Shown here one piece after another: positions 62,691-64,000 of a stretch of 64,000 nt of DNA. Source of the DNA: Wenzhouxiangella sediminis (GTDB lineage Bacteria; Pseudomonadota; Gammaproteobacteria; Xanthomonadales; Wenzhouxiangellaceae); the NCBI RefSeq assembly GCF_003410055.1, contig NZ_QUZK01000047.1, positions 26,559 to 90,558 on the forward strand, given 5' to 3'. Within the stretch, counting starts at the first letter, position 1; each line of letters starts with the position of its first letter. The position numbers were made by a program, and so were the translations under genes. Below the pieces are notes generated by a model. The model was given only the letters and a program-made list of their open reading frames with translations. It ran no database searches and had not been told where the DNA came from.

Positions 62691-63258
62691 TCCCGAACTG
62701 GCGCAATGGCAGCGCCAATGGCAGGCGTCGTCATCCGCCGCGCCGGATGTAGAAGCCCTGATCGCCACGGCCCGACGACGCAACCGCCGCGAGAAGGTGG
62801 TCACTGCGCTCGAGGTGCTGCTCGGCTTCGTTGCCGTCGCGGGCTGTCTGGCTACAGCATTGGCGCCCGACCTGCATGCCCTCGAGCGCGCGGGCCTTCT
62901 CGGCGCGGCCGGCCTGGCCGGCGGTTTCGTCGTGTGGGTTTACCGCCAGAGGCGGCGCAACTGGTTGCACGGGCCCATGGACGCGGCCCGGCTGATCGAG
63001 CTGGAACGTCAGCGGCTGCGGACCCGCATCCGCTACTGGCGGGTCAACCTGTGGGGTGTGGCGGCGCTTCTACTCTTCACGCTCGCCGCCGCGCTGTTCC
63101 ATGGGATCAACGGAACCGAGGATGCCACCCGGTGGGCGGTTTCGGCCGGCGCCCTTCTGGCCATCATGATCGCCACGGGCCTGCTGTCCGCGATGGTCCG
63201 CAAGCGCGCAGAACGCCAGCTCGAGCGCCTGGATAACCTGGATTCGTCGGCGACCTGA
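62680..63258 (+). CDS. Membrane protein, candidate anti-sigma factor
   Basis: A 192-residue protein with a soluble N-terminus (DPELAQWQRQWQASSSAAPD), then pairs of hydrophobic segments (VLLGFVAVAGCLATAL, GLLGAAGLAGGFVVWV and NLWGVAALLLFTLAAALFHG, WAVSAGALLAIMIATGLLSA) and a basic tail. It overlaps the ECF sigma gene by 11 bases; AAAGGA nine bases before the ATG at 62680 supports this start. The N-terminal segment before the first membrane helix could bind the sigma factor. No known anti-sigma motif is seen, so the role is inferred from position. Confidence 0.68.
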   Translation: MNTDPELAQWQRQWQASSSAAPDVEALIATARRRNRREKVVTALEVLLGFVAVAGCLATALAPDLHALERAGLLGAAGLAGGFVVWVYRQRRRNWLHGPMDAARLIELERQRLRTRIRYWRVNLWGVAALLLFTLAAALFHGINGTEDATRWAVSAGALLAIMIATGLLSAMVRKRAERQLERLDNLDSSAT

Positions 63259-63311
63259 GGCCCGCGACACGGCAAGGCGGCGTTGCGCGACGTTCCAGGC
63301 TTCGGGTAGAG

Positions 63312-63331
63312 TGTATAGCAAATGCGATACA
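63312..63331 (+). promoter_or_regulatory. Inverted repeat before RHH-ParE pair
   Basis: TGTATAGC (63312-63319) and GCGATACA (63324-63331) are inverted with seven of eight matches around AAAT, 14 bases upstream of the antitoxin start. It is a likely operator. Confidence 0.55.
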
Positions 63332-63345
63332 ACTAGGTCCCGACC

Positions 63346-63612
63346 ATGAAATCAGCAACAATTCCGCCGCTTCGCGTCACGCCTGAACTTCGTCAGGATG
63401 TGGAAAGTGTGCTCCGGGAAGGGGAATCGCTCAGCGGCTTTCTCGAGGAGTCTCTGCGGCGCCAGATCGAGCACCGCAAGTTCCAGCAGTCCTTCCTCGA
63501 ACGCGGCCTTGCGTCTCGTGACTCCGCGCGGGCCTCTGGTGAGTATGCTTCGAAGGATGAGGTGATGGACTCGCTTCATTCCATGCTCGAGGCGGCGCAA
63601 GGCAAGAAGTGA
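63346..63612 (+). CDS. RHH-type antitoxin
   Basis: An 88-residue protein. PPLRVTPELRQDVESVLREG then ESLSGFLEESLRRQIEHRKF is a ribbon-helix-helix-like N-terminal domain, followed by a helical tail (RGLASRDSARASGEYASKDE) that would wrap the toxin. Its TGA stop overlaps the GTG start of a ParE/RelE-family toxin (GTGA). Together with the inverted repeat upstream this makes an autoregulated TA pair. Confidence 0.82.
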   Translation: MKSATIPPLRVTPELRQDVESVLREGESLSGFLEESLRRQIEHRKFQQSFLERGLASRDSARASGEYASKDEVMDSLHSMLEAAQGKK

Positions 63613-63908
63613 GTTTTCGTGTTCGTTTCACGATCGAGGCCAAGGTCGATCTCGAGCGACTTTATCGTTTCCTGATCGAGCAAGACGTTCAGGCAGCAGA
63701 AAGAGCGCTGCAATCCCTGGAGCATGGCTTCACCTTTCTTGAGGAATCTCCGTTCTCCTGCAGCCGAGTGGAGGGTGCTGATCCATTCCTGCGCGAATTG
63801 CTCATCTCCTTCGGCCATTCCGGCTATGTCGCCTTGTTCGAGATCGAAGATGACGAGACCGTAACGGTCCTTGCCATTCGGCATCAGCGCGAAGAAGACT
63901 ATCAATAG
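63609..63908 (+). CDS. ParE/RelE-family toxin
   Basis: A 99-residue RelE/ParE-fold protein: FRVRFTIEAKVDLERLYRFL, then DPFLRELLISFGHSGYVALF and EIEDDETVTVLAIRHQREED. The LAIRHQREED end is the typical ParE C-terminus. ParE poisons DNA gyrase, RelE cuts mRNA; the sequence is closer to ParE in feel. It starts at a GTG overlapping the antitoxin stop. Confidence 0.85.
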   Translation: MSFRVRFTIEAKVDLERLYRFLIEQDVQAAERALQSLEHGFTFLEESPFSCSRVEGADPFLRELLISFGHSGYVALFEIEDDETVTVLAIRHQREEDYQ

Positions 63909-63922
63909 ATTTGAAGTGACTA

Positions 63923-64000
63923 GGGACCCTCTGAAAAAGTCTGCGCGGGCGCGACGCGGTCTTTGCGGGAGGCTCCGTTTCGGCTTCGGTGAGCGTGGTT
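63923..64000. mobile_element. Possible end of an IS5-like element (continues outside)
   Basis: GGGACCCTCTGAAAAAGTCT at 63923 looks like an IS5-family terminal repeat, and CTAG at 63920-63923 is the kind of target some of these elements use. No transposase lies in the window, so this rests on the terminal pattern only. Confidence 0.35.

Overview
The window reads as GC-rich gammaproteobacterial chromosome. The house-keeping part (thiI with a rhodanese tail, GlpD-like oxidase, S46 and S9 peptidases, GGDEF/EAL protein, ECF-type sigma factors) and REP-like hairpins of the GTAGGAGCG type fit a Xanthomonadales/Chromatiales-like lineage; the proteolytic gene set recalls Wenzhouxiangellaceae, but that placement is inference. 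No rRNA, tRNA, CRISPR array or integrase was seen.

Region 1 (1-20.4 kb) is mostly ordinary backbone: a glycerol-3-phosphate/FAD oxidase/FGGY kinase operon, thiI, a small membrane protein, a DUF305+LVIVD secreted protein, a small outer-membrane barrel, an AbrB-Doc toxin-antitoxin (TA) pair, an S9 peptidase, a PhnD-like/GGDEF-EAL signalling pair, an SDR, a sigma factor with a membrane partner, and an S46 dipeptidyl-peptidase of DPP7 type. Its intergenic gaps carry REP-like hairpins, a 222-bp-spaced direct repeat and a heptamer array.

Region 2 (20.6-27.6 kb) is accessory: an excisionase-like HTH/PIN TA pair, a MazG-like pyrophosphohydrolase, an esterase lipoprotein, a wHTH-MNT/HEPN pair, an overlapping HIT-HNH pair, and a membrane protein bracketed by the HNH gene's 3' end and a decayed second copy of that end.

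Region 3 (27.6-48.2 kb) is a long one-strand defence array: HNH nuclease, type III-like Res, NYN nuclease with its own promoter, Mod methyltransferase, an AAA/subtilase pair resembling IetAS, a RelE-like/UvrD helicase fusion, and a three-gene block (unknown protein, PLD nuclease, SNF2 helicase) that resembles Azaca as I remember it. Stops and starts overlap or nearly touch from 39.0 to 48.2 kb.

Region 4 (48.5-55.8 kb) holds a PD-(D/E)XK protein, a DUF2779 nuclease plus WYL regulator operon, a divergent double-AAA ATPase, a small 59-aa ORF plus PD-(D/E)XK operon, and a NERD protein. A near-identical 16-nt dyad, GCGACAGAT(T/G)CTGTCG, occurs in the WYL/AAA intergenic region and upstream of the 59-aa ORF, about 50 nt from each start. 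This suggests one WYL-controlled regulon and is the best candidate here for an undescribed nuclease-ATPase system.

Region 5 (56-64 kb) has AbiEi/AbiEii and HipB/HipA TA pairs, each with a dyad operator, then a SEC-C protein, a membrane protein/ECF sigma/membrane protein operon, an RHH-ParE TA pair, and possibly the end of an IS5-like element at the right edge.
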